Virus record (IMG/VR): IMGVR_UViG_3300030104_002170
Span: 1 to 35,459 of that record
DNA from: a virus
Reading direction: 5' to 3' (one strand)
DNA length: 35,459 nt
The notes beneath the pieces were generated by a model, which was not told the DNA's origin, did not search any database, and saw only the letters and a program-made list of their open reading frames with translations. Position 1 is the first letter of the stretch. Each line of letters starts with the position of its first letter. The position numbers and the translations under genes are program-made. This document shows, piece after piece, positions 24,414 to 30,668 of the stretch.

Positions 24414-24488
24414 CACTTGGAACGCTTCTAAGAAATAACACTAAACACCGCTACAGTACACGGCTCTTTATTTATAATTGTTACCCTA

Positions 24489-25427
24489 TCAAATGTAAAC
24501 AATTCCTTCTGGCCTTGTAAATCCTGGTCTTGGTCTTGTTAATGCATTTGCCACTTGATCTATAGTTACTACAGGGCTTCCCAAAAAAGACCTTTGGGAT
24601 AGTTTTTTAATTTCTTCTGAAGACCCCTCTGGATCTAGTTCATTATCTTTTTTAATACTTATTTCTCTATTTTTATTTGAAAGAAAATCAGGAAGAGACA
24701 TTTCTGGAAAAGACATTTCTGGAAAATTTATTTCTCCAAGCCCCCCATGTTTGCTAAATTCACCTGACCCTAATTCATATTCGTATGTTGGAGAAACTAC
24801 TGAGCTTAAAAGCCCCCCCATTGGCCCACCAGCAACAGTTCCTACAATGCCTAATGGATTGACCTCAAAGCCAATTGGTTGAGTTGTATTTTCTACACCA
24901 GCCATTGCCCGACTAAAATCTGGCCCAAATACATCTCTACCTGTAAATTCTGCATCCACGCCAAAAACATTTCCTAATGTTTCAAATGGGGCTGATAATA
25001 TTGCACCTAATAAACTTGGCTGATTAACATTTGGGATGTTATCTACAGACATAGATGCCCCTACATCTCCAGCTTTATAAGTATAGTTTTGACCAAGTGG
25101 CCCATCAAAAGATGTATATGGGTTTTTTGTAGCATCATAAATATTTACAGTATGAGGGAAATCCCTCCATGTAGGTATATCCATTGTACCCATGTCTACA
25201 TCGTCCATGCCATAAGTGTCAAAAGACCCAAAACTATCACTTTCTTGATACCCACTTTGGCCTTCACCAAAAAAAAATTCTGGCATTCCTGTCACAGGGT
25301 TAATCGTTCCACCATCTGTTACTTCATTCAACAACATAGCCTCTTCTGGATTAATATGGGCAAGCATGGTGTCACCGCCCCTACCAAACCCTTGTAATAT
25401 AGCCGCCATTTGTTGAATATTGTTCAT
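24489..25427 (-). CDS. Virion-like protein with GGDTMLAHINPEEA motif (312 aa)
   Basis: The N-terminus GRGGDTMLAHINPEEAMLLN followed by GGTINPVTGMPEFFFG is a motif I recall in virion or ejection proteins of many alphaproteobacterial phages. The middle is Gly-rich and hydrophobic (LGAILSAPFETLGNVFG and GTVAGGPMGGLLSSVVS), the C-terminus charged. It is encoded away from the structural operon, 12 bases downstream of an intrinsic terminator, with GGAAAG as ribosome binding site. I see no clear own promoter, so it may need antitermination or read-through. Confidence 0.6.
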   Translation of the reverse strand: MNNIQQMAAILQGFGRGGDTMLAHINPEEAMLLNEVTDGGTINPVTGMPEFFFGEGQSGYQESDSFGSFDTYGMDDVDMGTMDIPTWRDFPHTVNIYDATKNPYTSFDGPLGQNYTYKAGDVGASMSVDNIPNVNQPSLLGAILSAPFETLGNVFGVDAEFTGRDVFGPDFSRAMAGVENTTQPIGFEVNPLGIVGTVAGGPMGGLLSSVVSPTYEYELGSGEFSKHGGLGEINFPEMSFPEMSLPDFLSNKNREISIKKDNELDPEGSSEEIKKLSQRSFLGSPVVTIDQVANALTRPRPGFTRPEGIVYI

Positions 25428-25439
25428 TTAACTTTCCAT

Positions 25440-25462
25440 AAAAAAAAGCTCCAAACTGGAGC
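25440..25462 (-). terminator. Intrinsic terminator of the leftward regulator operon
   Basis: On the minus strand the stem GCTCCA/TGGAGC with a GTT loop is followed directly by TTTTTTTT. It ends the operon that begins with the Cro-like gene at 27543. The virion-like gene starts only 12 bases beyond it. Confidence 0.85.
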
Positions 25463-25532
25463 GGTTTCTACATATAGTGCCTCATCTTAACTTTTTGTAC
25501 TATATTCACTCGCAACTCACAACAATTATTTT

Positions 25533-25961
25533 TCATATTCTGTAATAATTTGCTAACTGATCTAAAACAATTTTTAATGATCCATAAATTTCTCTTGAGT
25601 CTACACCTGATTTAGTTATTGGTTTTTCAAGCCCTACATAATCCCACAATATCTTTCCAGCAATTTCTCCAAGCTCTTTTATGACGTTGTTTACTTTAGT
25701 TTTTGCTTCAATAGTTTTAATGTTGTGATTATCAGAAATCATTACTCTTGCAACTTTTTGAAAATCCACCATTGAATAATTATCATTTAATTGAGCCATT
25801 TCAAAATCGTAATTAAATATTCTGGCGGCATCTACATGGCGTTGCTTTAATTTTTCTTCAATTCTCCATCGCTCAAAAACTGACAATCTTCTTTGTCTAT
25901 AGACTCCAGCTTTGTTAGTTTCTTCAATAACAATTGGTTCTGAAGGATCAATTTTTAACAT
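25533..25961 (-). CDS. DUF6456-like protein (142 aa)
   Basis: The first third is charged (RRLSVFERWRIEEKLKQRHV), then AARIFNYDFEMAQL and, near the C-terminus, GKILWDYVGLEKP followed by LKIVLDQLANYYRI. The pattern of a helix with AAxxFxxDFExA and a C-terminal LxxxLDxLAxxY resembles DUF6456, a domain common in alphaproteobacterial chromosomes and phages and often linked with DNA-binding regulators. No catalytic motif is apparent. It is the last gene before the terminator in the regulator operon. Confidence 0.6.
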   Translation of the reverse strand: MLKIDPSEPIVIEETNKAGVYRQRRLSVFERWRIEEKLKQRHVDAARIFNYDFEMAQLNDNYSMVDFQKVARVMISDNHNIKTIEAKTKVNNVIKELGEIAGKILWDYVGLEKPITKSGVDSREIYGSLKIVLDQLANYYRI

Positions 25962-25987
25962 ATGTCTCCTCGTTCGTGATAATTTTT

Positions 25988-26134
25988 TTATTCGTTTTGA
26001 AATTTTTTAGATTCCTCTCCAATTTTAATTAGATCTTTTCCTAATTTAATTATTTGGTCTTCAGACAAAACAACAATTTTATTATCAATGTTTAATTTTA
26101 TTTTATCGTTATCTTTAACCCAAATTAATCTCAT
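25988..26134 (-). CDS. Small hypothetical protein (48 aa)
   Basis: I start at 26134 (MRLIWVKDNDKIKLNIDNK) because GAGG lies 5 bases upstream; a longer frame to 26179 would run into the structured RNA region. The product is charged with a beta-hairpin-like first half and a Lys/Glu-rich helix at the end (LGKDLIKIGEESKKFQNE). It resembles no family I know. It comes directly after the 276-base structured stretch, so its ribosome binding site is close to the RNA fold. Confidence 0.55.
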   Translation of the reverse strand: MRLIWVKDNDKIKLNIDNKIVVLSEDQIIKLGKDLIKIGEESKKFQNE

Positions 26135-26410
26135 TATATCCTCTATTAGACTCTTGGTGAAGTTCTGAGCTAAAGGCAAAGCACGACCACCCTCAGAATA
26201 TATCTAAGGATGGTGCTTGCCTCTGCGTGAAGATTAGACTCCTGGAGCCAGTCCCTCGCTATCGGCCTATTATATGAGATAACCACATAATAGTCGGTGT
26301 CTACTATACGACCTCGTTATCAGGCCACTAACCACTCTCACACCTTTCGCACCAAGTTTGCCCTATGGTTAGACCCCACAGTAGGGCTTTAAATCAAATG
26401 CGCTGCCGTT
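26135..26410 (-). ncRNA. Structured RNA candidate between O-like gene and 48-aa gene
   Basis: This 276-base stretch has no open frame but folds well on the minus strand. Hairpin 1 (26387-26360): GCCCTA/TAGGGC capped by TGG/CCA. Hairpin 2: GGCCT/AGGTC (26326-26322 with 26314-26310) around a 7-base loop, enclosed by GGTGT/ACACC (26344-26340 with 26300-26296). Hairpin 3: CTATTAT/ATAATAG (26293-26287 with 26273-26267). Hairpin 4 (26221-26175): 8 pairs with one bulge, then 9 pairs, with a 9-base loop. The loops of hairpins 2 and 3 carry GATAAC and GTTATC, perfect complements able to kiss. At least three pairs are G-U on this strand and would be A-C on the other, so the minus strand is the likely RNA. 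It matches no tRNA, tmRNA, 6S or intron core I know. Confidence 0.55.
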
Positions 26411-26755
26411 TTACCCGACCACATTTAATCGAGGCTTTTTCATATGCTGTAACAAATTCCGCATTTTATCAGCCATTTCTTTTCTTTCATCTTCATCTTG
26501 ATCTTCATAACGTGCTTGATTTAACCACGTTGCCGCTAATGGAATAAATCTTTGCTCTGTTTCTTCGACAATATTTGTTTTGTATCTAAAAGCAAGAGCT
26601 GCCTCAACTAATTCTTCTGGAGTAGATCGCGCTAATATTTTAACCCCACAAGTTGCGGTCATTTTACCTTTAGTCGTTATTTCCTCGAATGTAGCTCTTG
26701 CCACAGCCTTACATGATTTTCTAGGGTACACTTCCCAAAATTCTTCAAATGTCAT
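26411..26755 (-). CDS. Replication protein O-like C-terminal module (114 aa)
   Basis: The N-terminus FEEFWEVYPRKSCKAVARAT and the C-terminal ETEQRFIPLAATWLNQARYE give the pattern FxxFWxxYPRK...RFIPxxxTWLNQxxxxD. This is well known from the C-terminal region of phage replication proteins (lambda O type) and primosomal DnaT-like proteins that recruit the host helicase loader. The usual N-terminal winged-helix origin-binding domain is missing, so the phage may use this short module alone. It overlaps the upstream gene by ATGA and precedes the structured RNA. Confidence 0.6.
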   Translation of the reverse strand: MTFEEFWEVYPRKSCKAVARATFEEITTKGKMTATCGVKILARSTPEELVEAALAFRYKTNIVEETEQRFIPLAATWLNQARYEDQDEDERKEMADKMRNLLQHMKKPRLNVVG

Positions 26756-26946
26756 TTCACCCTCGCTTGATATTCTTGTTCTGCCTTGCGACTACAAATT
26801 AAGCAAGCATCCAAACCACCAGAAATAATCTTTTCTTCATGTGGCTCATATTTAAAACCTGTCTCTGTTCTCACTGGTCTATGAATAATTGCCATTTTAA
26901 CAACCTTCGGTCTAAGTACCTCAATTTTCCCTTTACACTCACACAT
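26752..26946 (-). CDS. Small two-Cys-pair protein (64 aa)
   Basis: I choose the ATG at 26946; a TTG start at 26958 would add four residues. The product begins MCECKGKIEVL and ends with ACLICSRKAEQEYQ, so a CxC pair and a CxxC pair could bind one zinc ion. The intervening 45 residues are beta-like. It overlaps the HNH gene by 8 bases and the O-like gene by 4, so it is translated with both. Role unknown; DNA or protein contact is likely for such a mini zinc protein. Confidence 0.6.
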   Translation of the reverse strand: MCECKGKIEVLRPKVVKMAIIHRPVRTETGFKYEPHEEKIISGGLDACLICSRKAEQEYQARVK

Positions 26947-27358
26947 AAGGAGACTCAAATTCTATACGACCTGTTTCACCTTCTTTTCTTTTATCAACCA
27001 TAATTTTGTGTGATGCTTTAAGATTTTTATAAATGTCTTCAAGCATTGGCTTGGAATATTTCCCAATTGGAATTGATAACTCCGTTAATCGACTTGAAAT
27101 AATTTTTCCTAATTTTTCATCCACCCATAATCCAAATTCATGAGGGCGGTCTGTCAAATAGGAATGACATTTTGCACAATGAGAAACAGCGTTGATAGGC
27201 TCCCAACGCAATCGCCTAAACTTTCGGCTTACAATGTGACTACAGTGAAGTCTTTGCCGTTCGCCTTCAACCACAAATTCGCCACATCGTTCACAACACC
27301 AATTTGACCTCTCTCGTATCAAAAGGCTAAAAATAGCATCACGTTTATCACGCTTCAT
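26939..27358 (-). CDS. HNH endonuclease (139 aa)
   Basis: CCERCG (residues 21-26) and CAKCH (61-65) supply a structural zinc site. The active core is LHCSHIVSRKFRRLRWEPIN, with conserved His38/His41, followed by AVSHCAKCHSYLTDRPHEF. This layout is that of small phage HNH nucleases related to NinG-type recombination enzymes. It could nick DNA for recombination, packaging or replication start. It sits in the regulator operon directly behind the Cro-like gene with an ATGA overlap. Confidence 0.75.
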   Translation of the reverse strand: MKRDKRDAIFSLLIRERSNWCCERCGEFVVEGERQRLHCSHIVSRKFRRLRWEPINAVSHCAKCHSYLTDRPHEFGLWVDEKLGKIISSRLTELSIPIGKYSKPMLEDIYKNLKASHKIMVDKRKEGETGRIEFESPYV

Positions 27359-27543
27359 GGCATATCCAAAAAAGAATCTGGCAATTTGACGTTCATTTCT
27401 TTAGCTCTTTGCAAAACCTTAAACCGATATTTCCAAGGTATTCCACGCCTTTTCCAATTAGAAATATTTTGCGTAGACAAACCAAAAACACCAGCAACTC
27501 TCGTGGTTCCACCTATAAGCTCAATTATATTTGAATGTTTCAT
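27355..27543 (-). CDS. Cro-like transcriptional regulator (62 aa)
   Basis: I start at 27543 (MKHSNIIELIGGTTRVAGVF); the longer frame to 27657 crosses the promoter region. The helix-turn-helix is TRVAGVFGLSTQNISNWKRR (about 14-33) followed by GIPWKYRFKVLQRAKE and the LPDSFL end, the pattern of small Cro/CI-type repressors from alphaproteobacterial phages. It is encoded opposite the early operon and faces a promoter with a GTAACAAAATGTT dyad, its likely operator. No ribosome binding site is obvious. No integrase accompanies it, so it may control timing rather than lysogeny. Confidence 0.75.
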   Translation of the reverse strand: MKHSNIIELIGGTTRVAGVFGLSTQNISNWKRRGIPWKYRFKVLQRAKEMNVKLPDSFLDMP

Positions 27544-27551
27544 ATTATGAA

Positions 27552-27568
27552 TGTAACAAAAAGTTTTA
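27552..27568. promoter_or_regulatory. Possible second operator next to the Cro-like gene
   Basis: TGTAACAAAAAGTTTTA resembles the dyad in the early promoter (GTAACAAAATGTT), differing in the right arm. It lies 9 bases before the Cro-like start codon, where bound repressor could autoregulate the gene. The leftward promoter itself is not clear. Confidence 0.4.
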
Positions 27569-27586
27569 AAAAAGTAAAATAGAAAC

Positions 27587-27614
27587 TTTACATTAGTAAC
27601 AAAATGTTTATAGT
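27587..27614 (+). promoter_or_regulatory. Early rightward promoter with operator dyad
   Basis: TTTACA (27587-27592) and TATAGT (27609-27614) are 16 bases apart. The spacer contains GTAACAAAATGTT (27596-27608), with inverted arms AACA/TGTT, a likely binding site for the Cro-like regulator. The same 13-mer lies in the spacer of the promoter at 31709, and both lead into a TATAACAAA leader and the same ribosome binding site. Confidence 0.75.
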
Positions 27615-27639
27615 AAGCATATAACAAAAGGAGAGAGAC

Positions 27640-27840
27640 ATGACACAAAAAGTCCACGTTACTTTAACAAACGAAGAAATTAGGTTTTTACTGTTTGTTC
27701 TACAAGATCGCTTTATTCACGATCTAGACCAAAATTCAGTTGATGACATCACTGGAAAGCATGGGAATATAATCGCTCAAGAATTGAAAGAGAAAGTTTT
27801 AGATGCAGTAGAGTATGGGCGGAGCCTCGACTTACCTTAA
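27640..27840 (+). CDS. First early protein, hypothetical (66 aa)
   Basis: MTQKVHVTLTNEEIRFLLFV leads into a short charged protein with a helix containing LQDRFIHDLDQ and a C-terminal helix (AQELKEKVLDAVEYGRSLDL). I do not recognise the family. It is the first gene after the early promoter and has the GGAGAGAGA ribosome binding site (27630-27638). First early genes often encode small host-takeover proteins, but nothing in the sequence shows this. Confidence 0.65.
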   Translation: MTQKVHVTLTNEEIRFLLFVLQDRFIHDLDQNSVDDITGKHGNIIAQELKEKVLDAVEYGRSLDLP

Positions 27841-27851
27841 CCATAACAAGT

Positions 27852-27888
27852 GGGGGGGGGTGGTTCCCCCCGAAACCCCGAAAGGGGT
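27852..27888 (+). other. Tandem G/C hairpins with G9 tract in early leader
   Basis: A run of nine G (27852-27860) pairs with CCCCCC (27866-27871) around TGGTT. Five bases later ACCCC/GGGGT forms a second hairpin with a GAAA tetraloop (27875-27888). They lie between two early genes, about 15 bases before the next ribosome binding site. No U-run follows. They may stabilise or process the transcript or tune translation. Confidence 0.7.
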
Positions 27889-27913
27889 CTGGTCAACCAA
27901 ATGGAGAGAGAAC

Positions 27914-28171
27914 ATGAAAAAGAAAATTGTTAAGAAACTTTGGCAAGGTAAATTTTGCTCTGTCAGAGATTATGAAGTTAGAGACGCAATCAAAAAGGGC
28001 GGTCTTGAGCTTCAGCATGATAATCAAATCATGCGTTTGAATGTTAATGAACTGCGCCAGTTAAAGCCTACTGGCAAGCCCATTCAATCCAAATTTAAAG
28101 GCTCATATCACTTGATTGACATAACTTTTAAACCTTTGACGGAAGATGTTAATCAACAAAAATTGTTTTAA
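27914..28171 (+). CDS. Early hypothetical protein (85 aa)
   Basis: I start at 27914, 2 bases after GGAGAGAGA (27903-27911); a longer frame to 27815 would run through the hairpins. The product is basic (MKKKIVKKLWQGKFCSVRDY) and carries ELRQLKPTGKPIQSKFKG and a C-terminal QQKLF. The basic mixed alpha/beta sequence could bind DNA or RNA. I recognise no family. Confidence 0.65.
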   Translation: MKKKIVKKLWQGKFCSVRDYEVRDAIKKGGLELQHDNQIMRLNVNELRQLKPTGKPIQSKFKGSYHLIDITFKPLTEDVNQQKLF

Positions 28172-28212
28172 TTTATTTTAATTTGTTTATAATAAAAACT
28201 GGAGAGAGAAAA

Positions 28213-28413
28213 ATGAAAAAAGCAACAGAACAAGCTGTTGAATTTGCCTTAAAAGCAATTCGCATGGCTGTAGCAAATCCTGATTTATACAAAGATAAAA
28301 GAAGCCGTTACCAGTATAATCTGTCGATGGCCGTTGTGCGTCAGGCTACTCAAAAATATGAACTAGTTTTTGAGGGTGACGAAACTGTAAGATTAATTAA
28401 CAAAATCGTTTGA
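28213..28413 (+). CDS. Early hypothetical helical protein (66 aa)
   Basis: ATG at 28213 follows GGAGAGAGA (28201-28209); the longer frame starting with TTG at 28183 is unlikely. The product MKKATEQAVEFALKAIRMAV is mostly helical, with a conserved-looking RSRYQYNLSMAVVRQATQKY in the middle. Small helical proteins of this kind are frequent before recombination genes. No function can be stated. Confidence 0.6.
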   Translation: MKKATEQAVEFALKAIRMAVANPDLYKDKRSRYQYNLSMAVVRQATQKYELVFEGDETVRLINKIV

Positions 28414-28425
28414 GGAGAGAGAGAA

Positions 28426-29010
28426 ATGATTGATAAAAAAAATGCACTGTTTATGGCTCTATCAAAATTTCAAGGAGAAATTGTTGGAGCAAAGAAAAAA
28501 ACCGAAGGGCATTATTATAAATATTCAGACCTTCAAACAGTCTGGGAAATGATTCGCAAGCCCCTAAGTTCAAATGGTTTATTTGTTCACCAAGCGGTTC
28601 ACGATAGACCAGGAGAAAAGGTCTTAGTCACCACCATTTATCATAAAGATGGTGGTTCAATTCATGATGGTGGGATTCCATTACTTTTAAACAAAAGAGA
28701 TATGCAGGGAATAGGATCTGCGATCACATACGCTAGACGATATGGATTAATGGCAGGATTAGGCATAGCCTCTGAGGATGATGATGGCGTAAGAGCAGGG
28801 CTTGAGCCAGAATTTATTTCGCAAAAAGAAGTAAATTATATTAAATCTTTCTTCCATAATTCCAGCCGCCTTGGCGATATTGATTTAAAAGCATATTTTG
28901 AGCTTTTAAAATGTAAAAATTTTGAATCAATCCCAAAAGAAAAATATTTTTACGCCATAGAATTGCTTAAACAAAAAGAGCAAAGTTTGAAAAGTAAATC
29001 AAATGGATAA
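28426..29010 (+). CDS. ERF family single-strand annealing protein (194 aa)
   Basis: YYKYSDLQTVWEMIRKPLSS (30-49) is followed by NGLFVHQAV and the family hallmark QGIGSAITYARRYGLMAGLG (94-113) with SEDDDG after it. These mark the ERF fold shared with P22 Erf, which anneals complementary single strands in phage recombination and circularisation. The C-terminal 70 residues are a helical charged tail. It is followed at once by its usual partner, a YqaJ-type exonuclease, with an 8-base overlap. Confidence 0.9.
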   Translation: MIDKKNALFMALSKFQGEIVGAKKKTEGHYYKYSDLQTVWEMIRKPLSSNGLFVHQAVHDRPGEKVLVTTIYHKDGGSIHDGGIPLLLNKRDMQGIGSAITYARRYGLMAGLGIASEDDDGVRAGLEPEFISQKEVNYIKSFFHNSSRLGDIDLKAYFELLKCKNFESIPKEKYFYAIELLKQKEQSLKSKSNG

Positions 29011-29626
29011 ATTAATTCAAAGATCAGACGAATGGTTTGAAGCTCGTTTGGGTAAAGTTACAGCGTCCAGGATTTCGGACGTTGTAGCCCAAACTAAATC
29101 GGGTTATGGAGCAAGTCGGGCAAGATACATGGGTGAATTAATTGCTGAAACAATGACCAAAACCCCCACAGCATCTTACTCTAATTCAGCAATGCAGCGG
29201 GGCTTGGACACTGAACCAGAAGCTGTAAAGGCTTATACTTTTATTACTGATTTTAATTTAACAGAAATTGGTTTTGTAGATCATCCCACAATTTCTAATA
29301 GTGGTTGCAGTCCAGATCGCCTTGTTGGTGACGATGGATTAGTTGAAATTAAATGTCCTCTTACTCACACGCACATTGAAACCTTGCTTGATAAGAAAGT
29401 TCCTCAAAAATATCTAAATCAAATGCTCTGGCAAATGGCTTGCACCGAAAGACAATGGTGCGATTTTGTATCTTTTGACCCACGAATGCCTGTGAAAAAT
29501 CAAATTTTTATTAAAAGGGTTGAGCGAGATCAATCAAAAATTGATGAGTTAGAAGAAAAAGTTATTGATTTTTTAAACGAAATGAACAAGAAAATTAATG
29601 AATTGGAGAGTTTAAATGTTGAATAA
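29003..29626 (+). CDS. YqaJ / lambda-type exonuclease (207 aa)
   Basis: The start has RSDEWFEARLGKVTASRISD, then MQRGLDTEPEAVKAY (E71), NSGCSPDRLVGDDGLVEIKC with D105, E115 and K117, and YLNQMLWQMACTERQW. This is the PD-(D/E)XK core of the YqaJ viral recombinases, which chew one DNA strand so that the ERF protein can anneal the other. The length is typical. It ends in a charged helix. It overlaps the ERF gene by 8 bases and the SSB gene by 11. Confidence 0.9.
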   Translation: MDKLIQRSDEWFEARLGKVTASRISDVVAQTKSGYGASRARYMGELIAETMTKTPTASYSNSAMQRGLDTEPEAVKAYTFITDFNLTEIGFVDHPTISNSGCSPDRLVGDDGLVEIKCPLTHTHIETLLDKKVPQKYLNQMLWQMACTERQWCDFVSFDPRMPVKNQIFIKRVERDQSKIDELEEKVIDFLNEMNKKINELESLNVE

Positions 29627-30041
29627 AGTCATTTTAATTGGGCATCTTGGCAAAGAACCTGAGACAAAACATTCTCAAAATGGGAAAAAAATAGTTAACT
29701 TTTCATTAGCTACTACTGAAAAATATAAAAATGAAGAAAAGACCGAATGGCATAAAATTGTTATTTTTAATGACCATTTATCTAATATTGCTGAAAAATA
29801 TTTGAAGAAGGGTTCCAAGATATATCTAGAAGGCAAAGTCCAAACTAGAAAATGGACTGGAAACGATGGCGTAGATAAATATATAACTGAAATAATTTTA
29901 GGGTTTAATTCAGTTTTGCAAATGCTAGATAGCCGAAATAACAGCCCACAAAGCGCATCTGTTACCTCTGAGGCAGTAGCACCCTCTGAAACTTCTTCAC
30001 ACGCTTCTACGGCTGAATTAGACGACCAAATCCCTTTTTAA
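29616..30041 (+). CDS. ssb: Single-stranded DNA-binding protein (141 aa)
   Basis: MLNKVILIGHLGKEPETKHS and VNFSLATTEKYK, then EWHKIVIFNDHLSNIAEKYL and KGSKIYLEGKVQTRKWT form the OB fold of bacterial-type SSB. The C-terminal tail is Ser/Ala-rich and ends DDQIPF, matching the acidic DDxxPF tip that binds partner proteins such as recombinases. Together with ERF and the exonuclease it completes a recombination set. GGAGAG precedes the ATG. Confidence 0.93.
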   Translation: MLNKVILIGHLGKEPETKHSQNGKKIVNFSLATTEKYKNEEKTEWHKIVIFNDHLSNIAEKYLKKGSKIYLEGKVQTRKWTGNDGVDKYITEIILGFNSVLQMLDSRNNSPQSASVTSEAVAPSETSSHASTAELDDQIPF

Positions 30042-30052
30042 AGAGGTGCATT

Positions 30053-30226
30053 ATGAAAGATGAAATATTTGCTTATTTAGATGCTTTGCATGAAAAAGCT
30101 GACGCGAATATGTGGGAAGCTCCAGCCCTTGTTTCTAAAATGTTTAAAGTCAATAAAGAATTAGCGAGGGGAATTGTTGCAATCTGGATTTCACAACAAG
30201 ACGATTTTTACAAGAGGTCAAAATGA
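30053..30226 (+). CDS. Small HTH-like protein (57 aa)
   Basis: A 57-codon frame encodes MKDEIFAYLDALHEKADANM followed by WEAPALVSKMFKVNKELARG and IVAIWISQQDDFY. The second half looks like a compact helix-turn-helix. Similar tiny proteins with LxxxFxxxxxxARGIVxxWI are common beside ERF/SSB genes in other phages. GAGGTG lies before the ATG, and an ATGA overlap joins it to the next gene, so it is a real member of the operon. Confidence 0.7.
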   Translation: MKDEIFAYLDALHEKADANMWEAPALVSKMFKVNKELARGIVAIWISQQDDFYKRSK

Positions 30227-30543
30227 TTGATATAAATTCTGCATTAGATAACGCTTCAAAAACAGCGTTAAAATTTGCTCAGTTAGATGGGGAAGCGCGA
30301 ATGTTAGAGAAATTTGAAAAAGTTTTACTATCAGAGCTTGTCAATCAATCAAATGAATCTAGCGTTGCCAAAGCAGAACATTTTGCGAGACGGCATATTA
30401 AATATAAAGATCATATTGAAAAAATGGTTAAAGCTCGAACAAATGCTAATATTGTTAAGGCTGAGTGGGAAGCGATTCAAATGAGATTTGAGTCTTGGAG
30501 AACTTTAGAATCGACAAAAAGAGCGGAGATGAATTTGCGATGA
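30223..30543 (+). CDS. Coiled-coil protein of the ERF module (106 aa)
   Basis: The whole protein is helical and charged: MLEKFEKVLLSELVNQSNES, then SVAKAEHFARRHIKYKDHIE and a final ESWRTLESTKRAEMNLR. The pattern, with a KV/LLSEL helix, a Ser-Val-Ala-Glu-Ala-like turn and a C-terminal ESxRxxESTxRAEM, belongs to a family found near ERF genes of many phages. Function is unknown; it may be a recombination accessory. ATGA overlaps join it to both neighbours. Confidence 0.7.
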   Translation: MIDINSALDNASKTALKFAQLDGEARMLEKFEKVLLSELVNQSNESSVAKAEHFARRHIKYKDHIEKMVKARTNANIVKAEWEAIQMRFESWRTLESTKRAEMNLR

Positions 30544-30668
30544 TTGATTTTTTAACGTATTGGTTCTGGCGAAAATGGAAAAGAAAAAAAAGAACGCCAA
30601 ACATAATTAATAATGTTCGATTGGGCGGAACAGGTCGAAGGTATAGGAAAAATGCTAAAGGCTCATAA
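30540..30668 (+). CDS. Small basic aromatic peptide (42 aa)
   Basis: An ATGA overlap with the previous gene starts a 42-codon frame: MIDFLTYWFWRKWKRKKRTP followed by a Gly/Arg-rich end (RLGGTGRRYRKNAKG). About fifteen residues are basic. The aromatic N-terminus could insert in a membrane, with the basic part in the cytoplasm. It overlaps the start of the next gene by up to 56 bases in another frame. The overlap start supports a real gene, but it could be fortuitous. Confidence 0.45.
   Translation: MIDFLTYWFWRKWKRKKRTPNIINNVRLGGTGRRYRKNAKGS

Noticed and set aside
24404-24420. Terminator for the rightward pair (CCAAG-CTTGG hairpin)
   Set aside because: The 5-bp stem has no U-run after it and overlaps the end of the coding sequence.
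26221-26260. Group I intron core (AAGATTAGACTCC resembles an S element)
   Set aside because: No matching R, P or Q elements and no split gene around it; flanking genes are intact.
26135-26410. A tRNA gene in the structured stretch (TTTAGCTCAG-like and GTGGTTAGTGG-like pieces; hairpin GGCCT-GATAACG-AGGTC as anticodon arm)
   Set aside because: The 7-base loop lacks the invariant U33, no T-arm with a TTC-type loop follows, and no acceptor stem closes the fold.
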